Source: Bradyrhizobium vignae
GTDB taxonomy: Bacteria > Pseudomonadota > Alphaproteobacteria > Rhizobiales > Xanthobacteraceae
Length of the DNA: 64,000 bases
Assembly (NCBI RefSeq): GCF_004114425.1
Contig: NZ_RDQF01000009.1
Span: forward strand, 1 to 64,000
Direction of reading: 5' to 3'
The notes below the pieces were generated by a model. It saw only the letters and a program-made list of their open reading frames with translations, was not told the origin of the DNA and ran no database searches. The position numbers and the translations under genes are program-made. Below, piece by piece: positions 32,195-40,490 of the stretch; position 1 is the first letter of the stretch; every line of letters starts with the position of its first letter.

Positions 32195-33490
32195 GTGAAG
32201 TGGGGTGGTGGCCATTCAAGTCGGGCAGTCCGCGTCGCCGGACCGCGCAGGCGGCTTTTGGGGGCGCACGGAAATCGCCGCGTTATCGGGGTCGCGACGC
32301 TAATCCTGGCTGGTCTGCTCACAAGCCACGCCTCAGCCGGGGAGAAGCGCTACGGCCCGGGTGTAACCGACACCGAGATCAAGATCGGTAACACATCGCC
32401 CTATAGCGGCCCGGCCTCCGCCTTCAGCATGGTTGCCAAGACCGAGGAAGCCTACTTCCGCAAGGTCAACGCGGAGGGTGGCATCAACGGACGGCGCATT
32501 GTCTTCCTGTCATATGACGACGCGTATTCGCCGCCGAAGACCGTCGAACAGACGAGGCGACTGGTCGAGAGCGACGAGGTTCTGCTGGTCTTCAACGCGC
32601 TCGGCACCGCAGCCAATTCGGCCGTGCAGAAATATCTGAACGCCAGGAAGGTGCCGCAATTGTTCGTGTCGAGCGGAGCGGCCAAGTGGAATGATCCTCA
32701 GAACTTCCCCTGGACGATGGGATTTACCCCAAGCTACGAAACCGAGGGCTACATCTACGCAAGATATGTGCTGCGGGAACGGCCGACGGCGAAGATCGCG
32801 ATCTTCTTTCAGAATGACGATTTCGGAAAGGACTACCTCCGGGGAATCAGGAAGGCGCTCGGCGACCAGGCCGCATCGATGATCGTCGCGGAGGAAGGTT
32901 TCGACGTGTCGGAGCCGACGATCGACTCGCATCTCGTCAAGCTGAAGGCAACCGGCGCGGACGTGCTGTTCGATATTGCTACGCCGAAATTTGCGGCCCA
33001 GGCGATCAGGAAGGTGTCGGAGCTGGGCTGGCAGCCGCTGCACTTTCTCAGCTATGTGTCGGCCTCGATCGGCAGCGTGATCAAACCCGCAGGGTTCGAG
33101 CATGCGCAGGGATTGATTTCGGCAGCCTATTTCAAGGATCCGAACGACCCTACGTGGAAAGATGATTCCGGCCTCAAGCAGCTCAATCAGTTTCTTGATG
33201 GCTATTTTCCGGGCGCCGATCGCAGCGATACGCTGATCGTGAACGGCTACAACACGGCGCAGGCGCTCGTTTATCTGCTCAAGCAGTGTGGCGACGATCT
33301 CACCCGCGAGAACGTGATGCGGCAGGCAGCCCACCTGAAAGAGGTTGAGCTCGACATGCTGCTTCCCGGCATCCGCTTGAATACGTCACCAAGCGATTTC
33401 GCCCCGGTGAAGCAATGGCAGTTGATGCGCTTCGAGGGAGCGAACTGGCATCTGTTCGGCGACGTGATGAGCAGCGAAACGAAGAACTAG
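32195..33490 (+). CDS. LivK-like ABC transporter substrate-binding protein
   Basis: The product is a Peripla_BP_6 protein with an unusually long, arginine-rich leader before the hydrophobic signal core (GVATLILAGLLTSHASA) and a mature start GEKRYGPGVTDTEIKIG. The YGPGV-TDTEIK block, GGINGRRI and NDDFGKDYLRGI make it a close paralogue of the proteins encoded at 2668 and 53408. I chose GTG 32195 because GGGAGAGG lies correctly before it; GTG 32159 would start nearly on top of the operator. It is co-directional with, and 15 bp ahead of, the SDR at 33506. Confidence 0.87.
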   Translation: MKWGGGHSSRAVRVAGPRRRLLGAHGNRRVIGVATLILAGLLTSHASAGEKRYGPGVTDTEIKIGNTSPYSGPASAFSMVAKTEEAYFRKVNAEGGINGRRIVFLSYDDAYSPPKTVEQTRRLVESDEVLLVFNALGTAANSAVQKYLNARKVPQLFVSSGAAKWNDPQNFPWTMGFTPSYETEGYIYARYVLRERPTAKIAIFFQNDDFGKDYLRGIRKALGDQAASMIVAEEGFDVSEPTIDSHLVKLKATGADVLFDIATPKFAAQAIRKVSELGWQPLHFLSYVSASIGSVIKPAGFEHAQGLISAAYFKDPNDPTWKDDSGLKQLNQFLDGYFPGADRSDTLIVNGYNTAQALVYLLKQCGDDLTRENVMRQAAHLKEVELDMLLPGIRLNTSPSDFAPVKQWQLMRFEGANWHLFGDVMSSETKN

Positions 33491-33505
33491 GCAGGGAGAC
33501 GACAA

Positions 33506-34408
33506 ATGGGACGACTATGTGCCGGGCGGGTCGCGATCGTGACGGGGGCCGGCCGCGGACTCGGCCGCGAATACGCTCTGATGCTGGCGGAGCAGGGCGC
33601 CAAGGTCGTGGTCAACGATCTCGGCAGCACGGCTGCGGGCGAGGGCGCCGATCTCTCGCCTGCTCAGGAGGTTGTCGACGAGATCAGACGGGCCGGTGGC
33701 GAAGCTATTGTGGACGGTAGCGATGTCAGCGACTGGGCCGGCGCCAAGGCTCTGATCGACGCTGCCATCGACGCTTTCGGCCGGCTCGACGTCCTCATCA
33801 ACAACGCCGGTATCCTGCGGGATCGCATGATGGTCAACATGACCGAGGCGGAATGGGACGCGGTGATCAAGGTGCATCTCAAAGGTACCTTCGCCCCGTC
33901 TCACCACGCTGCGCAGTACTGGCGCCAGGAAACCAAGAAGCGTGGAGCGCCGGTCAGCGCCCGCCTGATCAACACCTCATCGGCCTCCGGATTGTTCGGC
34001 AATGTCGGCCAGAGCAACTATGGAGCCGCGAAGGCCGGTATCGCCGCCTTTACCATCATCAGCGCCATGGAGCTGCGGCAATACGGCATCACGGTGAATG
34101 CAATCGCGCCGCGCGCGCAGACCCGCATGACCGAAGGGTTGCGTGAGCGCACCGAAGAGGAGATCAAGCGCCGAAATCCGCGGTGGGTTGCCCCGATCGT
34201 GGTCTGGCTCGCGAGCGAACAGTCTAGCGAGGTGACCGGTCGCGTGTTCGAGGCAGGCGATGGGATTCTCAAGGTCGCGGAGGGATGGCACGCCGGCCCG
34301 GGAATTGACCCGGTCGAGGATCCCAACGAACTCGGCCCTCAGGTGGCGAAACTGATGCAGGAAGCGCGGCCCAACGCCGATATCTGGGGACGCGACATCG
34401 TCTCATGA
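33506..34408 (+). CDS. Short-chain dehydrogenase, (R)-3-hydroxyacyl-CoA dehydrogenase-like (HSD17B4/MFE-2 type)
   Basis: The 300-residue SDR has TGAGRGLGREYAL, a long insert after the second strand (NDLGSTAAGEGADLSPAQ), NNAGILRDRMMVNM and YGAAKAG. The REYAL and NAGILRDRM blocks and the insert are typical of the dehydrogenase domain of peroxisomal MFE-2 and its bacterial relatives. These oxidise (R)-3-hydroxyacyl-CoAs, including steroid side chains. The C-terminal extension (about 45 residues after the fold) also fits. Its natural partner is the divergent MaoC hydratase at 31203. Confidence 0.9.
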   Translation: MGRLCAGRVAIVTGAGRGLGREYALMLAEQGAKVVVNDLGSTAAGEGADLSPAQEVVDEIRRAGGEAIVDGSDVSDWAGAKALIDAAIDAFGRLDVLINNAGILRDRMMVNMTEAEWDAVIKVHLKGTFAPSHHAAQYWRQETKKRGAPVSARLINTSSASGLFGNVGQSNYGAAKAGIAAFTIISAMELRQYGITVNAIAPRAQTRMTEGLRERTEEEIKRRNPRWVAPIVVWLASEQSSEVTGRVFEAGDGILKVAEGWHAGPGIDPVEDPNELGPQVAKLMQEARPNADIWGRDIVS

Positions 34409-34454
34409 GCCTGCCAAGGACTCCTCCCGGAGCACCTCAGGCGGGTGGCTGGCT

Positions 34455-34979
34455 TCAGGCCGCCGCCCGCCGCTTTTTCCGGGTTTTGGCTCGCGGCGTC
34501 TCCTCCTCCTCGTCCTCCCCGCTCTCGGTTTCCGTGCCATCAGACAAGGCCAGAAGGTTGTGCTTCATCGCAAGGAGGGCTTCCGAAGCGGCTTCGAGCT
34601 GCTTGCGATCGATCCCGTTGACGATCCTTGCATTGAACTTGTCGGTCTCCCTCCGGAGCTTCTCGAGGAATCCGCGGGCCTGCTTGGTGACATAGACGCG
34701 CTTGATCCGCCGGTCGACCGGATCGGCCTGGCGTATCACGAACCCCGAGGTCTCCAGCCGGTCGATCAGGGCACCGACGGCGACCTTGCCGACGTCGAGC
34801 TCATTGGCGAGCTGGACCTGGGGAAGGCCATCCTTGCGCGAAATGAACGCCAGGACCCACCATTGCGAGCGGGTGATCCCGAGCGGCGCAAGCGCCCGAT
34901 CGAACATCATCCTCCTGAGCCGCGACACGTCATGGATGAGATATCCAAGCCGAAGATCCCAATCGGGCTGTTCAACCAT
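34455..34979 (-). CDS. MarR-family transcriptional regulator, candidate master regulator of module II
   Basis: The 174-residue protein has the winged helix of the MarR family (ITRSQWWVLAFISRKDGLPQ, then ELDVGKVAVGALIDRLE and the wing ADPVDRRIKRVYVT). A lysine/arginine-rich C-terminal tail follows an acidic stretch (ESGEDEEEE). Start ATG 34979 is preferred, with AAGGGA upstream. It is divergent from the SDR gene at 35199. Two copies of the GTACAC-type element (35028 and 35114) sit in that gap, so autoregulation and control of the whole series is the simplest reading. This is inference. Confidence 0.92.
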   Translation of the reverse strand: MVEQPDWDLRLGYLIHDVSRLRRMMFDRALAPLGITRSQWWVLAFISRKDGLPQVQLANELDVGKVAVGALIDRLETSGFVIRQADPVDRRIKRVYVTKQARGFLEKLRRETDKFNARIVNGIDRKQLEAASEALLAMKHNLLALSDGTETESGEDEEEETPRAKTRKKRRAAA

Positions 34980-35027
34980 TGATGTTTCCCTTGAGGCGAG
35001 CCGGAGGCAGAGGTTCAACTAATACCA

Positions 35028-35040
35028 TACACCAGCGTAT
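35028..35040. promoter_or_regulatory. GTACAC-type operator near the MarR gene (proximal)
   Basis: TACACCAGCGTAT matches the shared element at 10 of 13 positions. It lies about 50 bp upstream of the MarR start at 34979. Confidence 0.6.
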
Positions 35041-35113
35041 TTTAAAGCAGAGGCGGTGGGAATCGGGCAGAAATCCCCCAAAATTTCCCAAGAGCCAGGA
35101 TTTACAAAACAAG

Positions 35114-35126
35114 TACGCTAGTGTAT
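35114..35126. promoter_or_regulatory. GTACAC-type operator near the SDR gene at 35199 (distal)
   Basis: TACGCTAGTGTAT matches the shared element at 11 of 13 positions. It lies 73 bp upstream of the SDR start and 86 bp from the neighbouring copy, so two dimers could bind the same divergent region. Confidence 0.65.
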
Positions 35127-35198
35127 TAGTTTTACGAGGCGCCGGTCCCTTGGACGAAGAAGCGCTCCCTGAAAGCGATTGCAGGAAGGAAGTCGTCC

Positions 35199-36080
35199 AT
35201 GTTCGATGCTGCCGTGCTGAAGGGAAAGCGCATCCTGGTTACGGGCGGGGGGACGGGCCTCGGCAAGGAGATGTCGGTGGGTTTCGCCGCCCATGGCGCT
35301 CACGTCTACATCTGCGGGCGGAGGAAAGAGGTCCTCGATCAGGCCGTGCGCGACATCGCCGAGCGGTCCGGGGGAACGGTCTCCGCGCTGCTTGCCAACG
35401 TACGTGATCCCGACAGCATCGAGGCGATGATGTCGAGCATCTGGGCGGAGGGGCCGCTCACCGGGCTCGTCAACAATGCCGCGGCCAACTTCCTTGCGCC
35501 GACCGAAAGCCTCTCGCCCCGGGGCTACGAGGCGGTGCGCTCCACGGTGATGGATGGTTCGTTCTATGCCTCGCTTGCCTGCGGCAAGCGGTGGATCGCC
35601 GCGGGGCTCCCGGGCAGCATCATCAGCAATCTGGTCACTTGGGTGTGGACCGGATCGGCCTATGTGGTGCCGTCGGCGATGGCGAAGGCGGCCGTACACG
35701 CCATGACCATGTCGCTCGCGGTCGAGTGGGGACCCAAGGGTATTCGCGTCAATGCCATCGCGCCCGGGCCGTTTCCGACTGAGGGGGCGTGGGACAAGCT
35801 CAATCCGCTCGCCGAGACAGGCGTCGGCGCGACCCAGGCCGAGGAGGTGCCGCTGCGCCGTTTCGGCAAGATGGACGAGCTGCGCAATCTCCTGATCTTC
35901 CTGATGTCGGATGGCTCTAGCTACATCACGGGGGACACGATCAGCATCGACGGTGGCCATCATCTGGCCGCGCCGAGCACGTTCGCGGGGCTTTCAAAAC
36001 TGTCGCCGGCCGACTGGCAGCGTGCGCGCGAGGCCATTCAAGCATCGGTTCAGAAAGAGAAGCAGGCGCGCTCCATCTGA
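35199..36080 (+). CDS. SDR family protein, 2,4-dienoyl-CoA reductase-like
   Basis: The 293-residue SDR has TGGGTGLGKEMSVGFAAHGA and NNAAANFLAPTESLSPRGY. The usual Tyr-x3-Lys position reads PSAMAKAAV, so serine replaces the tyrosine while the lysine is kept. This substitution together with PGPFPTEGAWDKL is typical of the peroxisomal and mitochondrial 2,4-dienoyl-CoA reductase branch, which reduces conjugated double bonds with NADPH. It therefore probably handles unsaturated intermediates rather than alcohols. It is followed at 45 bp by an enoyl-CoA hydratase. Confidence 0.88.
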   Translation: MFDAAVLKGKRILVTGGGTGLGKEMSVGFAAHGAHVYICGRRKEVLDQAVRDIAERSGGTVSALLANVRDPDSIEAMMSSIWAEGPLTGLVNNAAANFLAPTESLSPRGYEAVRSTVMDGSFYASLACGKRWIAAGLPGSIISNLVTWVWTGSAYVVPSAMAKAAVHAMTMSLAVEWGPKGIRVNAIAPGPFPTEGAWDKLNPLAETGVGATQAEEVPLRRFGKMDELRNLLIFLMSDGSSYITGDTISIDGGHHLAAPSTFAGLSKLSPADWQRAREAIQASVQKEKQARSI

Positions 36081-36125
36081 GCATTGAGAGTGGGCGCTTC
36101 GAGCGCGTTATGAAGGGGAGAGGCG

Positions 36126-36926
36126 ATGGGACTGGGCATATCGACCAAGAGCTTTGAGTGCACCATCGATGGTGCTCTTGCCCATATTGTCCTGGATCAG
36201 CCCGCCCGTGGCAATCCGATTGATGGTGATTTTTGTCGTGAATTCGGCCTGGCGATCGCTGAGCTGAGCGAGCGTGCCGACGTGAGAGCCGTGCTCCTAT
36301 CCGCACGCGGGCGGTTGTTCAGTGTGGGTGGCGACCTCATGGCGTTGGTGAAGCAGAGCGATGCGCTGCCGGCAACGATCAAGGCCTGGACCGCCGATCT
36401 TCACGTTGCGCTCGCAAGGATGGTGCGCATGCGGGCCCCCGTCGTCGCAGCGGTTCATGGCAACGTCGCCGGCGGCAGCGTGTCGCTGATGGCGGCGGCG
36501 GACCTCGTGGTGATGGCGGAATCGGCGAAGATCTCGGCTGCCTTCTCCAGGATCGGCTTCAGCCCGGATAGCGGGTCGACCACCACTGTCACGCGGCGCA
36601 TCGGTGTCGCGCGCGCAAGGCGCTTTTTCCTGCTGGGTGAGACGCTCGATGCAGCGGCGGCGCTGTCGCTTGGACTGGTTGATTTCGTCGTTCCGGATGC
36701 TGCAGTGCAGACCGAGGCTGCGCGGCTTGCCAGGGAGTTCGCGGCAGGCCCGACCGAGGCGTTTGGCGCGATCAAGCGTCTATTCTCGCAAACGGCCGAT
36801 CAGTCGTTCGAGAGCCAGCTCGAGGAGGAGGCGCAGACGCTCGCCGCGATCTCGCGAACGGCCGACGCGCGGGAGGGCGTAAGAGCCTTCCTCGAGAAGC
36901 GAAAGCCGGTGTTTTCCGGAAGATGA
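36126..36926 (+). CDS. Enoyl-CoA hydratase/isomerase family protein
   Basis: The 266-residue crotonase-fold protein has FSVGGDLMALV as its first oxyanion loop and VHGNVAGGSVSLMAAADLVV as the second. At the position of the usual second catalytic glutamate it reads SRIGFSPDSGSTTTVTRRIG, with aspartate and serine as in many isomerases. Double-bond isomerisation is therefore as likely as hydration. It is preceded by GGGGAGAGG. The operon partner is the dienoyl-CoA reductase-like SDR upstream, a pairing that suits removal of misplaced double bonds. Confidence 0.88.
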   Translation: MGLGISTKSFECTIDGALAHIVLDQPARGNPIDGDFCREFGLAIAELSERADVRAVLLSARGRLFSVGGDLMALVKQSDALPATIKAWTADLHVALARMVRMRAPVVAAVHGNVAGGSVSLMAAADLVVMAESAKISAAFSRIGFSPDSGSTTTVTRRIGVARARRFFLLGETLDAAAALSLGLVDFVVPDAAVQTEAARLAREFAAGPTEAFGAIKRLFSQTADQSFESQLEEEAQTLAAISRTADAREGVRAFLEKRKPVFSGR

Positions 36927-36968
36927 ATACGGCCGGAAGCGACAATTTCGACCATTGGCAGGAAATCG

Positions 36969-36981
36969 TACGCTACAGTAA
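36969..36981. promoter_or_regulatory. GTACAC-type operator upstream of the CoA ligase
   Basis: TACGCTACAGTAA matches the shared element at 9 of 13 positions. It is placed about 60 bp before the ligase start at 37043, in the only non-coding gap between the hydratase and ligase genes. Confidence 0.5.
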
Positions 36982-37042
36982 AGTATCATAATGAATGAAT
37001 AATCCGGCGCCAAAGCCGGAAAGAGCAGCATTAGAGGGAGAA

Positions 37043-38668
37043 ATGATCGTGGTCGCCGCCATACGAGACACGTCTCATGCACACTTTCGGCAAGCCGGCT
37101 ATTGGCTGGACAAAACCGTCGATCAGCTCCTGACGGAAGCCGTTGCGAGAGCGCCCGAGAAGGTCGCCATCGTTGCCGACCGCGCCGATCGCGATCAGGC
37201 CCGACGCTTCACCTACAGGGAATTGGATGAGCTCGCCAATCGGGCCGCGAGTTCGCTGTCGCGGCTCGGCGTCGGGCGTGGCGATATCGTCACTGTGCAA
37301 TTGCCCAATTGGTGGGAATTCGTCGTCACAGCCTTCGCATGCAGCAAGATCGGCGCCGTCTTGAATCCGGTGATGCCGATCTTGCGGGAGCGTGAGCTGG
37401 TCTACATCCTGAACTTCTGCCAGGCGAAGGTTTTCATCGTACCGAAGAGCTATCGTGGCTTCGACTACGCGGCCATGGCGCAGGGCATGCGCGCGGAGCT
37501 GCCGTACCTGAAGCATGTGATCGTTGCCGACGGCGAGGGCGACACGGGCTTTGAGAGGATGCTGCTGTCGGCCGACCCGGACGAGCTCTCGCCCGGTTTG
37601 CGTCCGGACGACATGGCCGTGCTGATGTTCACGTCAGGAACGACCGGCGAGCCGAAAGGCGTCATGCACACGTCGAACTCGCTGATTGCATGCTGCAAGG
37701 CATTGTCTGGCCGGTTCGGACTCGATTCCAGCGACGTGCTGCTGGTGGCCTCTCCGGTGGGCCATATGACCGGCTATGCCGCGATCGTCCTGCTGTCGGT
37801 CTATCTCGGCGGCACGATGATCCTTCAGGATATCTGGGAGCCCAAGCGCGGCGTCGGCCTGATGGCTCGAGAAGGTGTCACCTATACCGCGGCCTCGACG
37901 CCGTTCCTGAGCGACATCTGCGATGCCGTGAAGGGTGGCTCGCCGCAGCCGAAGAGTCTGCGATCCTTCCTGTGCGGCGGGGCGCCGATCCCGTCGGTCC
38001 TCATCGAGCGTGCGGCCGCAGAGCTCGGTCTCAAGGTCTGCTCCCTCTGGGGCATGACTGAAGTGCTATCGGGGACGCTGACCGAACCGTCGCGAGCGGC
38101 CGAGAAGTCGGCGAGCACGGACGGCCGTTCGCTGGAGGGAATGGAGGTCAGGATCGTCGACACCGAAGGCCATCCGGTGCCTGCGGGCGAGCCAGGTCGA
38201 TTGCTGGTCCGAGGTGCGCAGATGTTCAAGGGCTACTACAAGCGACCGGAGCTGCCGACCTTCGACGGGGACGGCTGGTTCGATTCCGGCGACCTCGCCT
38301 ACATGGACAAGGACGGTTACATCCGGATCTCCGGTCGTGTGAAGGACATCCTGATCCGAGGCGGCGAGAATGTGCCGGTCGTCGAGATCGAAAACTTGCT
38401 CTACAAGCATCCTGCGGTTTCCGCGGTGGCGGTCGTCGGATTTCCGGATGCCCGGCTCGGCGAGCGCGGCTGCGCGTTCATCGTGCCTCGCAGCGGCAGC
38501 ACGATCGATCTGGCGGCCGTGCAGGCCTATCTGGGCGAGGCGAGGATGGCGAAGCAGTTCTGGCCGGAGCGCATTGAACTTGTGGCCGAGCTTCCGCGCA
38601 CGGCTAGCGGCAAGATCCAGAAATTCAAGCTGCGCGAGCTTGCCGCAGCAATGGCCGAAGCAAAGTAG
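37043..38668 (+). CDS. Acyl-CoA ligase (AMP-forming, class I adenylate-forming enzyme)
   Basis: The 541-residue protein activates a carboxylic acid with ATP and CoA. It carries the P-loop MFTSGTTGEPKGVMH (about residue 195), the A5-type LWGMTE, the aspartate motif DSGDLAYMDKDGY, the hinge GRVKDIL and the C-terminal lysine motif TASGKIQKFKL. Overall it resembles cyclohexanecarboxylate-CoA ligase (AliA/BadA2) and CaiC-like enzymes. The start follows GAGGGAGAA at 37043. A paralogue begins at 63035. It has its own operator-like element, so it may be a single-gene unit. Confidence 0.93.
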   Translation: MIVVAAIRDTSHAHFRQAGYWLDKTVDQLLTEAVARAPEKVAIVADRADRDQARRFTYRELDELANRAASSLSRLGVGRGDIVTVQLPNWWEFVVTAFACSKIGAVLNPVMPILRERELVYILNFCQAKVFIVPKSYRGFDYAAMAQGMRAELPYLKHVIVADGEGDTGFERMLLSADPDELSPGLRPDDMAVLMFTSGTTGEPKGVMHTSNSLIACCKALSGRFGLDSSDVLLVASPVGHMTGYAAIVLLSVYLGGTMILQDIWEPKRGVGLMAREGVTYTAASTPFLSDICDAVKGGSPQPKSLRSFLCGGAPIPSVLIERAAAELGLKVCSLWGMTEVLSGTLTEPSRAAEKSASTDGRSLEGMEVRIVDTEGHPVPAGEPGRLLVRGAQMFKGYYKRPELPTFDGDGWFDSGDLAYMDKDGYIRISGRVKDILIRGGENVPVVEIENLLYKHPAVSAVAVVGFPDARLGERGCAFIVPRSGSTIDLAAVQAYLGEARMAKQFWPERIELVAELPRTASGKIQKFKLRELAAAMAEAK

Positions 38669-38669
38669 G

Positions 38670-39473
38670 TCATTGGTCGGAGTAGGTCGGAGTTCGCCGC
38701 TCGCGAAACGCGGCGACGGCTTCCGCATGATCATGGGTCTCGAGGAGGATGACCTGCTGCCGGTCCTCCATCATCAGCGCCGCGTCGAGGCTCGGCGCGT
38801 CGATCAGCGTGTTGAGGGCCTGCTTCGTCATGCGCAGACCCATCGGCGACACGCGTAACATATCCTCGGCCAGCTCGAGTCCCTTGGTGAGAAGATTTTC
38901 GGCAGGCACGATGTCGCTGACGAGGCCAATCGCTTTCGCCCGTTCAGCCTTGAGGAAGCGGCCTGTGAGCAGAAACTCCGAAGCCACGGAAAGGCCAACG
39001 AGGCGCGGTAGCAGATAGCCCGAGCCCATGTCGCAGCCCCCCACCCCGATGCGGATATAGGCAGCGTTCATCCTCGCGTCGGGCGCCGCAAAGCGGACGT
39101 CGCAGGCGAGCACGAAGGAGAAGCCGGCGCCACACGCCGCACCATGGACGAGCCCGATGATGGGTTGCGGACATGACCGCATCAGGCGGATCACGCCCGA
39201 ATAGTTTTGTTGCATCTTGAGTTGGCTCTGCGGGCGGCCCTTGCCGGGTGCAGCAAATGCATCCGATCCGAGGTCTGCGCCGGCGGAAAACTGTGGCCCA
39301 TTGCCGCGCAGCAGCACGACCCGCGTCGTTGGCCGATCGTGCAGGTCTGAAAAATAGACGCTCAGTTCCGCAATCATATCGGGCGAGACGGCGTTGAGCT
39401 GGGTCGGACGGTTCAACGTCAGGATATCGATCGCGCCGCGGCTCTCGACGGTGATGGTGCTCGGCTGCGTCAT
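38670..39473 (-). CDS. Enoyl-CoA hydratase/isomerase family protein
   Basis: The 267-residue crotonase-fold protein shows ILTLNRPTQLNAVS, oxyanion loops FSAGADLGSDAF and VHGAACGAGFSFVLACDVR, and IGVGGCDMGSGYLLPRLVG. The aspartate in GGCDMGS aligns with the catalytic region used by dienoyl-CoA isomerases and some hydratases. Start ATG 39473 is preferred because GGAGAGCGAG precedes it. It converges with the ligase (1-bp gap) and is divergent from the SDR at 39604, with a shared operator between them. Confidence 0.88.
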   Translation of the reverse strand: MTQPSTITVESRGAIDILTLNRPTQLNAVSPDMIAELSVYFSDLHDRPTTRVVLLRGNGPQFSAGADLGSDAFAAPGKGRPQSQLKMQQNYSGVIRLMRSCPQPIIGLVHGAACGAGFSFVLACDVRFAAPDARMNAAYIRIGVGGCDMGSGYLLPRLVGLSVASEFLLTGRFLKAERAKAIGLVSDIVPAENLLTKGLELAEDMLRVSPMGLRMTKQALNTLIDAPSLDAALMMEDRQQVILLETHDHAEAVAAFRERRTPTYSDQ

Positions 39474-39512
39474 GGGCTCGCTCTCCACGTTGATTGTCTT
39501 GATGTCAGATAG

Positions 39513-39525
39513 TAATAAAGTGTAC
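39513..39525. promoter_or_regulatory. GTACAC-type operator between divergent hydratase and SDR genes
   Basis: TAATAAAGTGTAC matches the shared element at 9 of 13 positions; the right half-site GTGTAC is perfect and the left is degenerate. It lies 40 bp from the hydratase start and 79 bp from the SDR start. Confidence 0.5.
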
Positions 39526-39603
39526 GATCATGGAGCGCAATGCCACCGTCGCCTGGCGAGAACAGCGAATGGCCGGCGATACGACCTTCAAGGGAGACCG
39601 GAG

Positions 39604-40479
39604 ATGCCATATCAGTCCGTGTTCAGGCCGGACCTGTTCAAGGGACAGACCGTCATTGTGACCGGTGGCGGGAGCGGGATTGGACGCTGCACCGCTCACG
39701 AGCTCGCGGCCCTTGGTGCGAACGTCGCAATCCTCGGCCGGACGATGGAAAAACTCGTCGAGGTACAGCGTGAGATCGAGGAAGACGGCGGACAGGCGAT
39801 GAGCCATGCCTGCGACATCCGCGATGAGGCCATGGTGGTTGGCGCGATCGACGCCGTGCTCGCGCGCTACGGCCGCATCGACGGCCTGGTCAACAATGCG
39901 GGGGGACAATTCCGGGCGCCGTTGAAGACGATCTCGACCAAGGGCTTCGAGGCCGTCGTGCGCAACAACCTGACCGGCGGGTTCATCTTCATGCGCGAAG
40001 TCTATAATCGCTGGATGGAGGCCAATGGCGGTTCGATCGTGAATATCATTGCCGATATCTGGCATGGCTGGCCGGAGTTCGGCCACTCGGCGGCTGCCCG
40101 CGGCGGCATGCTCACCTTGACGGAGACGGCTGCGTGCGAATGGTCGTCCTCAGGTGTCCGCGTCAATGCGGTTGCCCCCGGCGGCATCGTCTCCAGCGGG
40201 TTCGATACCTACACGCCGGAGATGCAGAAGAAGCTTCATGACTTCACCGCTGGCGTACCGCTTCAACGCTTCGGGACGGAGGCCGAGATATCCGCCGCAA
40301 TCACCTACCTGCTGTCGCCGGCAGCGGCTTATGTCACCGGATCCTGCATCCGCGTCGATGGCGGTACGCCAAATGCCCGCACGACGTGGAAGCTCGAGCC
40401 GCACAATCGCAGCGTGCCGTTCGAGGGCTTCCACCGCGCGAAATTGCCCGAGGTAATGAAGCGGAAGGCCAGCGCGTAG
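39604..40479 (+). CDS. Short-chain dehydrogenase/reductase, PECR/DECR-like branch
   Basis: The 291-residue SDR has TGGGSGIGRCTAHELAALGA and NNAGGQFRAPL. At the catalytic position GHSAAARGGM replaces the classical Tyr-x3-Lys with Ser-x3-Arg. This is seen in the peroxisomal enoyl reductase branch and in citronellol-type catabolic SDRs, where chemistry differs from classical alcohol oxidation. The C-terminal ARTTWKLEPHNRSVPFEGF extension is unusual in length. Start ATG 39604 has AGGGAGACCGG upstream. It converges with the MDR gene at 40491. Confidence 0.88.
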   Translation: MPYQSVFRPDLFKGQTVIVTGGGSGIGRCTAHELAALGANVAILGRTMEKLVEVQREIEEDGGQAMSHACDIRDEAMVVGAIDAVLARYGRIDGLVNNAGGQFRAPLKTISTKGFEAVVRNNLTGGFIFMREVYNRWMEANGGSIVNIIADIWHGWPEFGHSAAARGGMLTLTETAACEWSSSGVRVNAVAPGGIVSSGFDTYTPEMQKKLHDFTAGVPLQRFGTEAEISAAITYLLSPAAAYVTGSCIRVDGGTPNARTTWKLEPHNRSVPFEGFHRAKLPEVMKRKASA

Positions 40480-40490
40480 CGACCTGTCGA

